Under the pieces are notes generated by a model. That model had not been told where the DNA came from. It was given only the letters and a program-made list of their open reading frames with translations, and made no database searches. The position numbers and the translations under genes were made by a program. Positions 48,214-59,000 of a DNA stretch of 64,000 nucleotides are shown here, in pieces; position 1 is the first letter of the stretch, and every line of letters begins with the position of its first letter. This stretch comes from Elgaria multicarinata webbii (taxonomy: Eukaryota > Chordata > Lepidosauria > Squamata > Anguidae): positions 29,426,501 to 29,490,500 of the forward strand of contig NC_086187.1 of the NCBI RefSeq assembly GCF_023053635.1, written 5' to 3'.

Positions 48214-48567
48214 TCTGCCAGTGGGGCAAATCCACTAGTGCTAATCAGTGGGACGATTCATCCTCCTCCTGGACCTCCTCCTCCTCCTCCTCCTCAGACG
48301 CCAGAGCGCGTCCGCCTCGTGAGCAGAGTCCGTCTAGCCCCTCCGGCCCCACGGAGAGGAGCCCTTCTGCCCCACCGCCATCCTGCAGCTGCTGCCCTGG
48401 GAGGCTGTGCGGAAGGGGGGGGACGCTTCTGAATCGGCCAAACAAGCGCACTGGGGCAAAGGGGAGCTCAAGGCGGGCAGCGGCCCCTGCGCTGCAGACA
48501 GACTCCAGGGTGCTTCCTCTTCAGAGAGCGAGAACCAGCTTGGGGGCGGAGGGGGGAATCTTGCTCC

Positions 48568-48672
48568 CCATGGTTTAGCCCAACCTCTTCCTACCTGGTT
48601 CCCTCCTCCAGAGGTGCTTGGGGGTGGTGGGATGTTCTCGTCAAACACCTCTGGACAGCCCCAGGTTGGGGG
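48568..48672. repeat. Diverged foldback element
   Basis: Left arm agcccaacctcttcctacct and ctccagaggtg, right arm cacctctggacagccccagg; a shorter, diverged member of the 35347 family. Confidence 0.45.
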
Positions 48673-50337
48673 GGGGGGCTATTGCAGTCACCCATTTCTT
48701 TCACCTGCCTGTTGTCTTAGGTCAAAGAGGGCTTGCACATTTTGGAAACAATTCCACCGCCCATCCCCAAAAGCGGCTCTCTCAGAGGCCAGTGGGGTGG
48801 CCGGCATCGCAGCAGCAGCAGCAGCAGCAGCAGCACCAAATCCGCTCTCCCTGCACCTTCTGGCCTTTTGGGGGAGGGGGGAAGCATCGCGCTCTGGTCT
48901 ACAGTAGCTGGGTGCGGACAGCATCAGCCGGTGGCCTAGCGCAAGTCCATGTACAAGATCCGGTCCATCAGCTATAGAAATAGCCAGGCCACCCTCTAGG
49001 CAATCTGGCCCACAGTAGGTCTGGAGGACAGATGCTTCTGAGCAGAAACAGACATGAGAGAGAGAGAGAGAGAGAGAGAGTTTTGCCCCAAGAAGGGGGA
49101 CATCACAAGGAGGCTCGTCGCTCCTTGACCGCACAGGGCTGCACCTCTTTAGCAAGAGGAAACCAACACTGCCCCCCACCCCAACTCTTTCCCAAGGCCC
49201 TTCCTGCGCAACGCCTACCCTTGCAAGGTACGAGGGACCACAGCCGTTGTGAAAGGCGGCCCGTTTGTTCAGCCATATCCTCCTGCTGTGTGGCAACAGC
49301 CTTGAGCAACCTGCCAGGTTCCCAGAGTGAGAGGCACAGGGGAGTCCTGCTCTGTGGAGACCCCCGCCCACGGTCATGGGATCAGCCCTGTTCAGTTTTG
49401 CCTGCCTCTCTTGGAGTCCTGTGAAGCAAACTTGGCTTCTAGCCTCCTGACGTGTCTCTGTCCACGTCTCTATCCTTGTCTCAGGTCATGGCATTTCTAG
49501 GCTGACGTCCAGGGTGGCCGTGGGAAGGACCTCCAAGGCCACCAAGGCAGGCCTACACCAGAGCTTCCTTTGGGAGCCGTCCTAGGATTTGGGGGGGTGA
49601 GGAGAGGGAACGGGAAGAGAGCGGCTATTTCTCATTCCCAACATTGTTCCCAAATTACCATCACTTGTGATGCCTTTTGCTCAGCACCTTCCTGTACTTT
49701 GTTTTTCTAGTCGTGGATCTCTTAGAAATCAGCGTCTCCTGGATAAAAGCCAAGTGGTGTAAGAGGAAGCAGCTTGGCCAATCAGCTGAGTGGGGCCAGC
49801 AAATTTCCTTCCGGGGCCGTGTTGACACCACTTGCCTCCCTTGGTGCGAGAGAAATCTGTCCCGAGTCCCCTTGTGGGCACATGGCCCCCACGCCCGGCC
49901 TCCCCCCCACCCCTCCAGGCTGCCTTAACTCCAGGCCAGTCACGTCGGAGCACGGATCCTCCTGTAGTTAATAGTGACGCTTCCAGCTGAACATGAGTGT
50001 GACCTCGATGAGCTCTGCGGGATGGAGCTGGGACACGCAGACACCCCGCGCAGGGTAGAGCAGGTCTCCTCACGCCAGTGCCAAGCCAGCTTACCAGCGG
50101 GATGTGCAGCTGACCAAAGCCAGGAGAAGCTGGAAGCATTACAGAGGACAGGCTCAAAACTCAAAGAATGGCCTTCCTAAGCCAGGACGTTGGTCCGGAC
50201 AGCAACAGGCTGGCATGAAGCCCAGCATCTCACTCTCGCCAAGGGGCAAAGCTTTTGAGGCCCTGAAACCGGACTCACCTTGGCTGCGGTTGCCACGCAT
50301 CCGCCCATTGTGCGCTCGGCTGTCCAAAGCACAGAGC

Positions 50338-50540
50338 GGCGTGGTGGAGCCGGGGTGCTGTAGCAGACAGAGTGCTGGGACTTAAATCGGGGAGAGGTTT
50401 CCTGGAGGAGCTTGGTCTAGCCACGGTCTCTTAGCTTAGCCTACCTCGCAGGACTGTTGTGAGGCTAAAATGGAGGAGGGAATGGCGTGTGCCATTCTGA
50501 GCTTCTGAGAGGAACAGCAAGATGCAAATAGGATAAAATA
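50338..50540 (+). repeat. tRNA-derived SINE, MIR-like body
   Basis: ggggtgctgtagcagacaga, gagtgctgggacttaaatc, then cctacctcgcaggactgttg and gaggctaaaatggaggaggg. Parallel to 55092 and, inverted, 47580. Confidence 0.6.
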
Positions 50541-50989
50541 TGAACATTCCTACCCAAGAGCAAGGGTATCCATCAAGACCCTTCGACCCAAAGGATAATC
50601 GCCCAGGCCTCCCGCAGCCTTATGCAGGCTTCTCGGACCGCCTCTTGCTTCCTTCCTTGCTTCCCCCTCCCTTTTTCCCCACTTGCTGGGCCTCCTGCCC
50701 CCTTCAGAGACTGGCCCTCTTGGGTCTGCTACTCAAACACCCCAATTTTCTTCACAAACCTGCCTGGATGGATCATTTGCTCACCTGCATTAATCCCACT
50801 TTGGGCACGATCCCACTCGGGGACATCAACAGGAAACAGGGCCTCACACCCTACAGCAGCCTAAATTAACCCAAATGTTGCATCCCAGCCAGGCGGCCCC
50901 AGCATGCCTGGCAGATTCCACCACCCCTCACTACTCAAAAGCAGCTTTTCAGGTTACTGTGAGTTTCTACCCCACCTGTCTTCCATCAT

Positions 50990-51235
50990 CGTTCAGCAAT
51001 CCCACTGGCTAATTATGTTGTTATTGCTCCATTCTAAAATCGTGTAGTTGGCAGGGTAAGAAGGCATCACTGTGCAGGAGTGGAATGAGAGACTAGCTCT
51101 GGTGCCGATAAAAGTGATTAAAATCTTTAATAATTCTCGTCTGTGTCCAGAATGCTCGGCGTTTCGGATTAAAAATAATCCTTCCTCAGGAGCTGACACT
51201 GGAAACCTTATTCTTATATAATAATAAAATAATAA
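50990..51235 (-). repeat. Retroelement fragment with 'cctgaggaagg...ccgaaacg' signature
   Basis: On the - strand: agctcctgaggaaggattat, tttttaatccgaaacgccga and ttaaagattttaatcac. The motif 'cctgaggaaggnn...ccgaaacg' is common next to Penelope-like and some other non-LTR elements, but I cannot assign the family. No coding remnant seen. Confidence 0.3.
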
Positions 51236-52179
51236 ATATATGTTAAATATTTTCTGGAGCCTTTTTCCTTTTTGAGCGTTCGGCTGAACTGCCTCTAATC
51301 AAAGAATTCTGGCTCGTAGCCAGAGGATTCAGACTTGCAGACCCCCAAGATGCACATTTTTTCCAAGCTAAAAAGCCCCAAATGTTGTACCGGGTTGTTG
51401 TTGTTTTGCCATATTATCATCATTATCATTACTATTTTCTGGAAGCGCGTGTGCACAAGAAGAAATTCTACAGGCATGTATTTTGCCATGGACACTCGGA
51501 ATGGCTTCCCCTGTTGAATATCTAACTGTTGTGTAGCTGCTGGATCCAGGAACTCAAACGGCCGCCATCCAAGGTGCAGAGGGGCTCTTGGTGGCTAGGG
51601 TGGGCACCTTCTTCTTCCCCGTCCCATGGAGTTTGTTGTTCCTGGTGATGCAATGCAGCAGCTTCTGCCAAGGTGGAGCTTGCAATGCTGGTCTTAAAAA
51701 TGCACACTCAGAAAATGCTTATTAAAGTGTCCCCACCCACACAGAGGACAGGCGCTTGCTTCACTTCGAGTAGGGAAACAGCAGTCAGGTGCCGGATGGG
51801 GCCTGCCTGGGGTGGGGGCCCGGGGTTTGTCTCTTCCTTTCTTGCCTCTCCTGGCAACGTAGCAAAGTGAGGCTTCACCTGGGGAGCACCAGTGTTCGGG
51901 AAGGCTCTGGAAGACGCCCCAAACCATCTCTTCACTGGCAGTGAAACATGCGGTAAGGGCTGTTTGTGCCGCTGCTTTATTGTCGGGAGGGAGGGTTGGG
52001 TGTTCTATCCCTCTCTCAGAACATCAGAACTCAAAGCCACCTGGTGACGCTGGTGGCCAGAAGATTCAGAACACGTCCTTCACCACCTGACTTGTAGTTG
52101 TGGGATTTGGTGCCACAAGATGTGGAGATGATCACGGGCTTAAAAGGGGAGCTAGAAAAGTCAGGCCAGATAAATCCCA

Positions 52180-52830
52180 ACTTCGTAAATGTCCTGATGG
52201 GATCTGAGCTGGTGGCAACTGACCAAGGAAGAGATCTTGGGGTTGGGGCGGACAGACAGCTGGGGTGAAAATGTTGACCCAGGGTGCAGCCGCTGTGAAA
52301 AAGGCAAACTCCGTGTTAGGCACAAATAGAAAAGGAATTGGGAATAAAAGTGCCAGTATCATCCTGCTCTTATACAAATCTGTGGTGGGACCACACTTAG
52401 AATACCGTGAGCAGTTCTGCTCACACCTAAAAAATGAAATTATAGAGTTGGAAAAATGCCCCCTCAAAGGGCCAATAAAATGATCAGGGGGCTGGAGCGC
52501 CTCCCCTATGAGGAAAAGTGATGTGTCGGACTGTTTAGCTTAGAAAAAAGGTGACTGAAGGGAGACATGATAGAGGTGTACAAAATGGTGTCTTGGGTGG
52601 AGAAAGCGTATAGGGAGACATTCTTCCCCCCCCCAAAAAAATACTAGAACCCAAAGGGGTCATATCCCATGAAGCTGATTGGTGGGAGATTTGGGACAGA
52701 TCAAAGGAAGGACTTCTTCACACATCGCAGAGTTAAACCATGGAATTCACTACCACAAAATGTGGCGATGGCCACCAATTTGGGGATTGGATAAATTCCT
52801 TGAGGAGAAGGCTACTAGTCCTGATGACCA
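52180..52830 (+). repeat. CR1/L3-type LINE 3' half
   Basis: acaaatctgtggtgggaccac, taccgtgagcagttctgctc, agggagacatgatagaggtg, and aggaaggacttcttcacaca, then ggataaattccttgagg and ggctactagtcctgatgacc. Sense-strand copy of the family whose tails are at 2500 and 37165. Confidence 0.75.
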
Positions 52831-53806
52831 TGAAGAAGAGATGGGTGCTGTCGTGGAGGGCCGTGATCAGTGAGGCGCAGCCCAGAATTCCCGACTGTCT
52901 CATGGCCTCATCAATCTAGATCCCTTCTTGGCAAGGGTGCCCCTATGCATAAATGAGAGCCAGGGCAGGTGGAGAAAGTTTGGCTCCTGTTTGAGCAGCA
53001 AAGCAGGATTTGGCCTCCCCGAGTGAAGGATTTGGCTCGGTTCAGAAGAGACACAGCAACTCCAGGAAACGTTGATCCTCCTAGCAGGGCGAGCAGTGAG
53101 GATAGGAAGGCGAGCCACAGCCCAGGGCCTGGGTGTCATGCAGTGTCTATCTGGCTGGTTGCTTCCTGCTCAAGAGGCCCCTTGCCAGCCTCTTCGCCTG
53201 GGAAGCTATGAGGCATGAGTGCCCAGGGTGGGCCGTGAGAGGTTCCCAGGCCCTGAACTCTTGGGAAAGTCAGGGAACACCCGTACCCACTTTGCAAGCG
53301 CCCACCCTCCACCAGTGCAAAACCCAGCTCTCACCGTGGGCAAAGGAAGGCATTCACAGGTTGTGCTGTTCTGGTGCTTCCCTCAGACCTCTCTGGGCAC
53401 CACCAATGGTGCTCTGAATCCTCCCCCCCCCCACCCGAAGGTGAGTGTCTCACACCGGCATTCTCCATCCCTCGCTGCTGGCAACCCCGGGCAAAGGCTG
53501 ACATGCGCCAAAACAGGCGGGGCGTTTGGCTCACCTCTGACACCATTCTGGGCAAAGGACGCGACTCACAGATGCAACTGTGAATTACGGAGCGATGAGA
53601 GGCAGGTACGTCCGTGTGTCTGAATCAGCCCCTGCTCACCCAGGAGGGCGTAAGTGATGAGAAGGGAACAGCCTCACAGCTGGCAGAACCACAATCTGGA
53701 GACCCCCCTCCCCGACCGGTGAACTCACTCGGGGCCCTGCTGCTGCCCTGACTGTGCATAATCCCCACATGCCTTCATGGGTGATCCGCATGACGCCCTT
53801 TTCCCC

Positions 53807-53810
<4 letters not shown>

Positions 53811-53842
<32 letters not shown>

Positions 53843-53844
53843 CA
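53811..53844 (+). repeat. (GGCA)n microsatellite
   Basis: About eight GGCA units. Confidence 0.95.
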
Positions 53845-54666
53845 AGAAGCCGGATCTCCACGCTGGGTGGGTGGCCCCATCTCACAGGGCACTATCAGCG
53901 GCTGGTTTCCCTCACTGGAAGAGCTGCTCAGCTTTTGATCGAGGGGTTTCTGCGAAGCTCCCCCACGGCCACCGCCCAGGCTTGGAAGACCTGGGCCAAG
54001 GCAGGGATACGGCTAATGTGGGCTGCAGGTGTTATTTCTCCGTTTCCCAGGGTTGCCAACGTTTTTCTACTGGTCCTGTTCTTCTTCTCTGTTTTACAAC
54101 AGCCTGGGACACAGCAGTTCAGTAGGTGAAGCTGTCCTCATCGCTTCCTCTGGATGCCAGGAAAAAAATTCTCCCACTCAACTCTTGTAGAGCAAGCTGT
54201 TAACTAAAGGCCCAAAGGCCAGTTGGAAGGGGAAGGGTGGACCCAGCCCAATCGGGGTTAGGCAACCGGTGGCCATTACGTGAGCCATTGGCAACCATCT
54301 CTGGACTTTTAGCTCATGCACTGGGGATTTGTGGGAGTGAATTTTCATCAGAGGACGGTTTAACCCTTTCCTCCGTGCCACGGTCCTGATGAAACACACA
54401 CACACACCAACCTGCTACGGAAACTACCCATAGCTGCCACAAGCCCCCATAAGTAGGAAAGCGTCCCTTGGCATCGATGGGAACTTTGCTTCTTTGGGGC
54501 AGGGGATTCTTGTCAGTGGGGAGGGAGGAAAGGGTTAAAGCTCCCCTTGCCACTCTCCATGGTCCTGACCAGAAACAAATTCCCCTTCCATGCCCCGGCC
54601 ACCCCTGCCCAGCTGTGCATGCCGTCCCAGGCCCTGAGAGATGGGGAGCAAGTGGGGTGCCCCTTG

Positions 54667-54830
54667 TTCATATCCTGAGTTGGACCCTGGGTCCATCCAG
54701 ACCAGCATTGTCGACACGGACCGGCAGCCGTGCCCTCCCTCTGTCCCTCCGTCCCTCCCTCCCTCCAGGATTCCTTCTTAGCTCTACTGGGGACCTTCTG
54801 CATGCGAATTGGGGTGTGCCCCACGGAGCC
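54667..54830 (-). repeat. tRNA-derived SINE
   Basis: In inverted order: gttggaccctgggtccatcc, agaccagcattgtcgacac, and at the far end ggggaccttctgcatgcgaa, the B-box to anticodon part of the tRNA head. Same family as 58005. Confidence 0.6.
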
Positions 54831-54899
54831 AGGGCCCCTTCCTTGGCAGCCTTGGGCAAAAGAAGGGGGAATGTTTCGCAGAGAATGGCCGGGCCCTCG

Positions 54900-54909
54900 T
54901 TTATTTATT

Positions 54910-54957
<48 letters not shown>

Positions 54958-54970
54958 ATTATTATTATTT
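54900..54970 (+). repeat. (TTTA)n/(TTA)n microsatellite
   Basis: Five TTTA units followed by about seventeen TTA units with one interruption. Confidence 0.95.
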
Positions 54971-55091
54971 TGCCACATTTAGCTGGAGACCTGTGAGTGT
55001 CTTTGGAATTTACGTGTATTCATACTTTACATCTTTTGCTTCTTATTCATCTGGTCTGCTGTTTTCAGGATTATTTCATTGTAATAATTAC

Positions 55092-55297
55092 GGTGTCACG
55101 GTTAGAGTTGGACTGAGACGCAGCAGACCCGGGTTCTCATCCCTGCTCAACTAGGAGGCTCACTGGGTGACTTTGGGCCAGTCTTGGCTCTCAACCTGGC
55201 CTACCTCACAGGGTTGTTGTTGTGAGGATAAACTGGAGAAGAGGCGGAGGAAGCCCATGTTAGCCACTTTGGGTTCCTTGCAAGAAATAATACAAAA
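55092..55297 (+). repeat. tRNA-derived SINE split by an L1 insertion
   Basis: A-box-like ggttagagttgg, B-box-like gggttctcatccc, then ctcactgggtgactttgggc, ctacctcacagggttgttg and gccactttgggttcc. The A-rich tail was the landing site of the L1 that follows. Confidence 0.7.
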
Positions 55298-55720
55298 CTG
55301 ATAACGAATTTGCTGACAGCTGCAAGGTTAATCGTAGCTAGGAACTGGAAGACACAAGGAGATTATTGTATTGAAGAATGGTATAAAGAAGTGTGGGATA
55401 TTGCTATTAATGATAAATTGACATGTAATATTAAAATGAAAAGAGGTATAGTAAAAAAGAACGATTTTGAGGGAATTTGGAAAAAGTTCTTAGTATTTGT
55501 GTTTTCTAAGGGAAGCGGGAAACAACCATCAGAAGAAACTATGAGTTTCTGGAAACAGGAATGAGATCCTAAGGTGGGGGGTGCACTTTTATGTTCAGCA
55601 TGAATATGTTTAATAGACTAAGTTTGAATATATTATACAAATGCTATTTTATGTTTATGTATTATGTTTCTTTATTTTTGTTAACTGTTGTAAAAGTTAA
55701 TAAAAAGAATTTTTAAAAAA
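55298..55720 (+). mobile_element. 5'-truncated L1 LINE with target-site duplication
   Basis: The frame 55310-55564 reads LLTAARLIVARNWK, CIEEWYKEVWDIAIND and FEGIWKKFLVF, the C-terminal end of L1 ORF2, with its stop. A short AT-rich 3' UTR and an A-rich tail (taataaaaag then A7) follow. A 15-bp duplication, agaaataatacaaaa, flanks it at 55283-55297 and 55721-55735. The perfect duplication and open frame point to a recent insertion. Confidence 0.88.
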
Positions 55721-56013
55721 AGAAATAATACAAAAATAATTTGGGGGAATTATTTTTGAATTCGGTTTTTGTATTCATCTGTATTTGCATTGTTTCTTGC
55801 AGGATGGACCAGTTATTGTTCTTTGGGTGTTATGTGGCGGACAAACGGGATGGAATGTTATTCAGGATTGTTGGTGCTTTGTTATAGCGAGGGGCTGCTG
55901 TGGGCTCCGCCTTGTAGTGCTGGGGAGACGTGGCAGGCAGACGTGGCAGCAAAGCATAGGGCTGCCCCAGTGCACCCTCCAAACGCACCTCTCTCCCCTT
56001 CAGGGAAAGGGCC

Positions 56014-59000
56014 ATGAAGCTGCCGCTGGTTGTCTCCTGCCTGGCTTCGCTGCTGCAGGCGTCCACACCGTTACGCATCTGCGCCTTCAACATCCAGAGC
56101 TTTGGAGACAGCAAACTGTCTGATGAGGGGATCTCAAAAATTATTGTCAAGGTGAGAACAGGGCTTCCCAAATCCACGGCCCCCACAGCAGGAAGTGAAC
56201 GCCTGGCCCCCATGCCAGAGGGAGGGAGGGAGGGAGGGAGGGAGCAGCCCGTGGAGGGTGCCTTGCCCAGGGGCCCTCCTGGCTGGCCACTGTGGGGAGT
56301 CGGAGGACGGACCGCCCGTCTGATCCAGTGCAGGGCTCCCCTGACGTGGCTCCTCCGGGCGTGGGCTCATTCCAGATCCTGTCTCGGTATGACATCGCCT
56401 TGGTGCAAGAGGTGCGGGACTCCGACCTCAGTGCTGTCACTGAATTGATGAAGCAGCTCAACAGGTAACACCCACGAGAACTTCGCAGGGCAGTGGGGGT
56501 GGGGGGGCGAAGGGAGGCAGAGAAAGGTGCCTCAGAATGGCCTCGGGCCAGAAGAAGAGAGCGCAGTGCCATCTGGAGCTGGCGGGACTGGTTTTCTTCC
56601 TTGGGAGCGGGAAGCTGTGCAATCTCTGTCCCACCCAGGTTCAACCATCAAGCAGTAGGCGATCCAGCCCGTGCAGCGTGCCAGCCAACCCTTCTTCCAG
56701 AGGCCGACAGGTGTCTTTACCTGGGGCCTGCTTGGCTCAGCGTCATCGTGGCCCTTTTGGACAGGCATTGTAAGCGCTGTCAGGGTGAGGTGCTGGATGA
56801 AGGAGAGCCCTGTGGGGGCCTCTGCCCTGCGGGACGACATCACCAAATTCCACAGACCGGTGTGCCCCCCTCCCTCCCTCCCTCCCTCCCTGCTCCTCCT
56901 GATGGCCCCCTTTTCCTTGCCTCGCAGCGCCTCCAAGCACCCTTATGACTACGTGATCAGCGAGTCCCTGGGTCGAGAGAACTACAAGGAGATGTACCTC
57001 TTCCTCTACAGGTACTGGCTCCAATCTGGTGCTTTTAAGCCCCACCAGATCCAATGGAAGTTTCCCCCCAGTAAAGACTTATTTATTTATTACATTTTTA
57101 TACCGCCCAATAGCTGAAGCTTTCTGGGCAGTTCACAAAAATTAAAACCATGAAGAGCATAAAAACAACCAACAAATTTAAAACACAAATACAAAATACA
57201 ATATAAAAAGCACAACCAGAATAAAACCACACAGCAAAAATTAATATAGGTTAAAATATGAGATTAAAACAGCAAAGTTTAAATTTAAGTTAAATTAGGT
57301 GTTAAAATACTGAGAAAATAAAAAGGTATTCAGCTGGCGACGAAAGGAAAACAATGTAGGCGCCAAGCAAACCTCTCTGGGGAGCTCGTTCCACAGCCAG
57401 GGTGCCACAGCAGAGAAAGCCCTCCTCCTAGTAGCCACCTGCCTCACTTCCTTCGGCAGGGGCTCACGGAGAAGGGCCCCTGTGGATGATCTTAAGGTCC
57501 GGGCAGGCACATATGGGAGGAGGCGTTCCTTCAAATAACCTGGCCCCAAACCGTTTAGGGCTTTAAATGTTAATACCAGAACTTTGAATCTGGCCCGGAC
57601 CTGGACCGGCAGCCAATGAAGTTGTAGAAGGACTGGTGTGATATGATCTCACTGGCCAGTCCCTGTTAGTAGGCGGGCTGCCCTGTTTTGTACCAGCTGA
57701 AGTTTCCGGACCATTTTCAAAGGCAGCCCCACGTATAACGCATTGCAGTAATCCAAATGAATTTATCAGAACATGGATAACTGTAGCTAGGCTATCTCTG
57801 TCCAGATAAGGGCGTAGTTGGTATATCAACCTAAGCTGATAAAAGGTGCTCTTTGCCACTGAGTTCACCTGTGCCGCAAGTGACAGTTCTGGGTCCAAGA
57901 GCACCCCCAAACTATGGACCCGATCCTTTAGGGAGAGTGCAACAAGATGCACTTGTTCAGACGGCAAGGCAAGCAGCCCAACTTTCAGCAGTGCAACGTG
58001 GCAAGCCCCGCCTGACAGGGCCGTGGCTCAGTGGCTGAGCATCTGCTTTGCACTCAGGCGGCTGGAGCCCAAGCCCCGGCAACTCCGGGCAGGCCTGGGG
58101 GAGGCTCTCCTCTTTGCCTGGGGTGCTGGAGAGCCATGGTGGCCAGCCAGGGCAGGCCGAGTGAGGAGGCCCACAGGGCTGACCCAGCCCACGCCAGACT
58201 CCCCCACGCACCACCCCTGGTCAGAAAATGCCCTGCCTAGACACGCACGCTGGTCCTGTGAAGGGCACGAGGCAGCATGAGCGCTGCTAGCCAAGAGAGG
58301 TCACAGCTACGCCCTTGCCCACGCGTTGGGCTACTTCTTCTGCTGACACCTGTTCCCTTTGCTTTCTCTCCAGGACAGAGAGTGTCTCTCTCGTGGACAA
58401 GTACCAGTACCCAAACAAAGACAACGCCTTCAGCAGAGCGCCCTTCATCGTGAAGTTCTCTGCTTCAGACTCAAGTTAGCAGAGCCAAAGGGGCGCTTTG
58501 CTCCCCAGGGCCCACCCACCATAAGAGGCCACCCTTGGGCATCTTTTGCTGGGGCGGGGCGAGGGGGGATTCAAGAGCCGCCTTGCCTACCATTTTTTTT
58601 AGTATAAAGGCAGAGTACAAATCAGATCAATTAATTGGAGGGCAGAGCTGGAATCAAAGCTCAGATGGGCCAATGGGACCAGGAACAGGATGGGCAGGCA
58701 GAGCGGGAAATCTAAGCCCAGTTGAGGGAGGGAGAAAGCAAGGTGGGGGGTGTCCGAGGGGAGAATTCCTGCTCCCTTCCCAAGGTCTCCCGAGAGAAGG
58801 TCCTAACCTGGCACCGAAAAGGTAACAGGTGGGCCTCCTTGGAGAGATCATTCCAAATTGGGAAGCCACTACCGAGAAGGCCCTGTCCTTTGTTGCCACC
58901 TTCCGAGCTGCCCTTGGAAATAAGTCAAAACCATTTACAATCATTTTTGGACTCTCCTTGGGGGCGTGGCCATGCGGACTGCACTTCAGAATGGGACTGC

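Larger units (their letters stand above)
48231..56013. other. Intergenic space between DNASE1 and DNASE1L2
   Basis: Holds simple repeats (CTCCTC at 48259-48297, AGC at 48814-48836, GA at 49055-49080, GGCA at 53811-53844, TTA at 54917-54969), LINE and SINE copies listed separately, and presumably the DNASE1L2 promoter. No other gene recognised. Confidence 0.6.
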
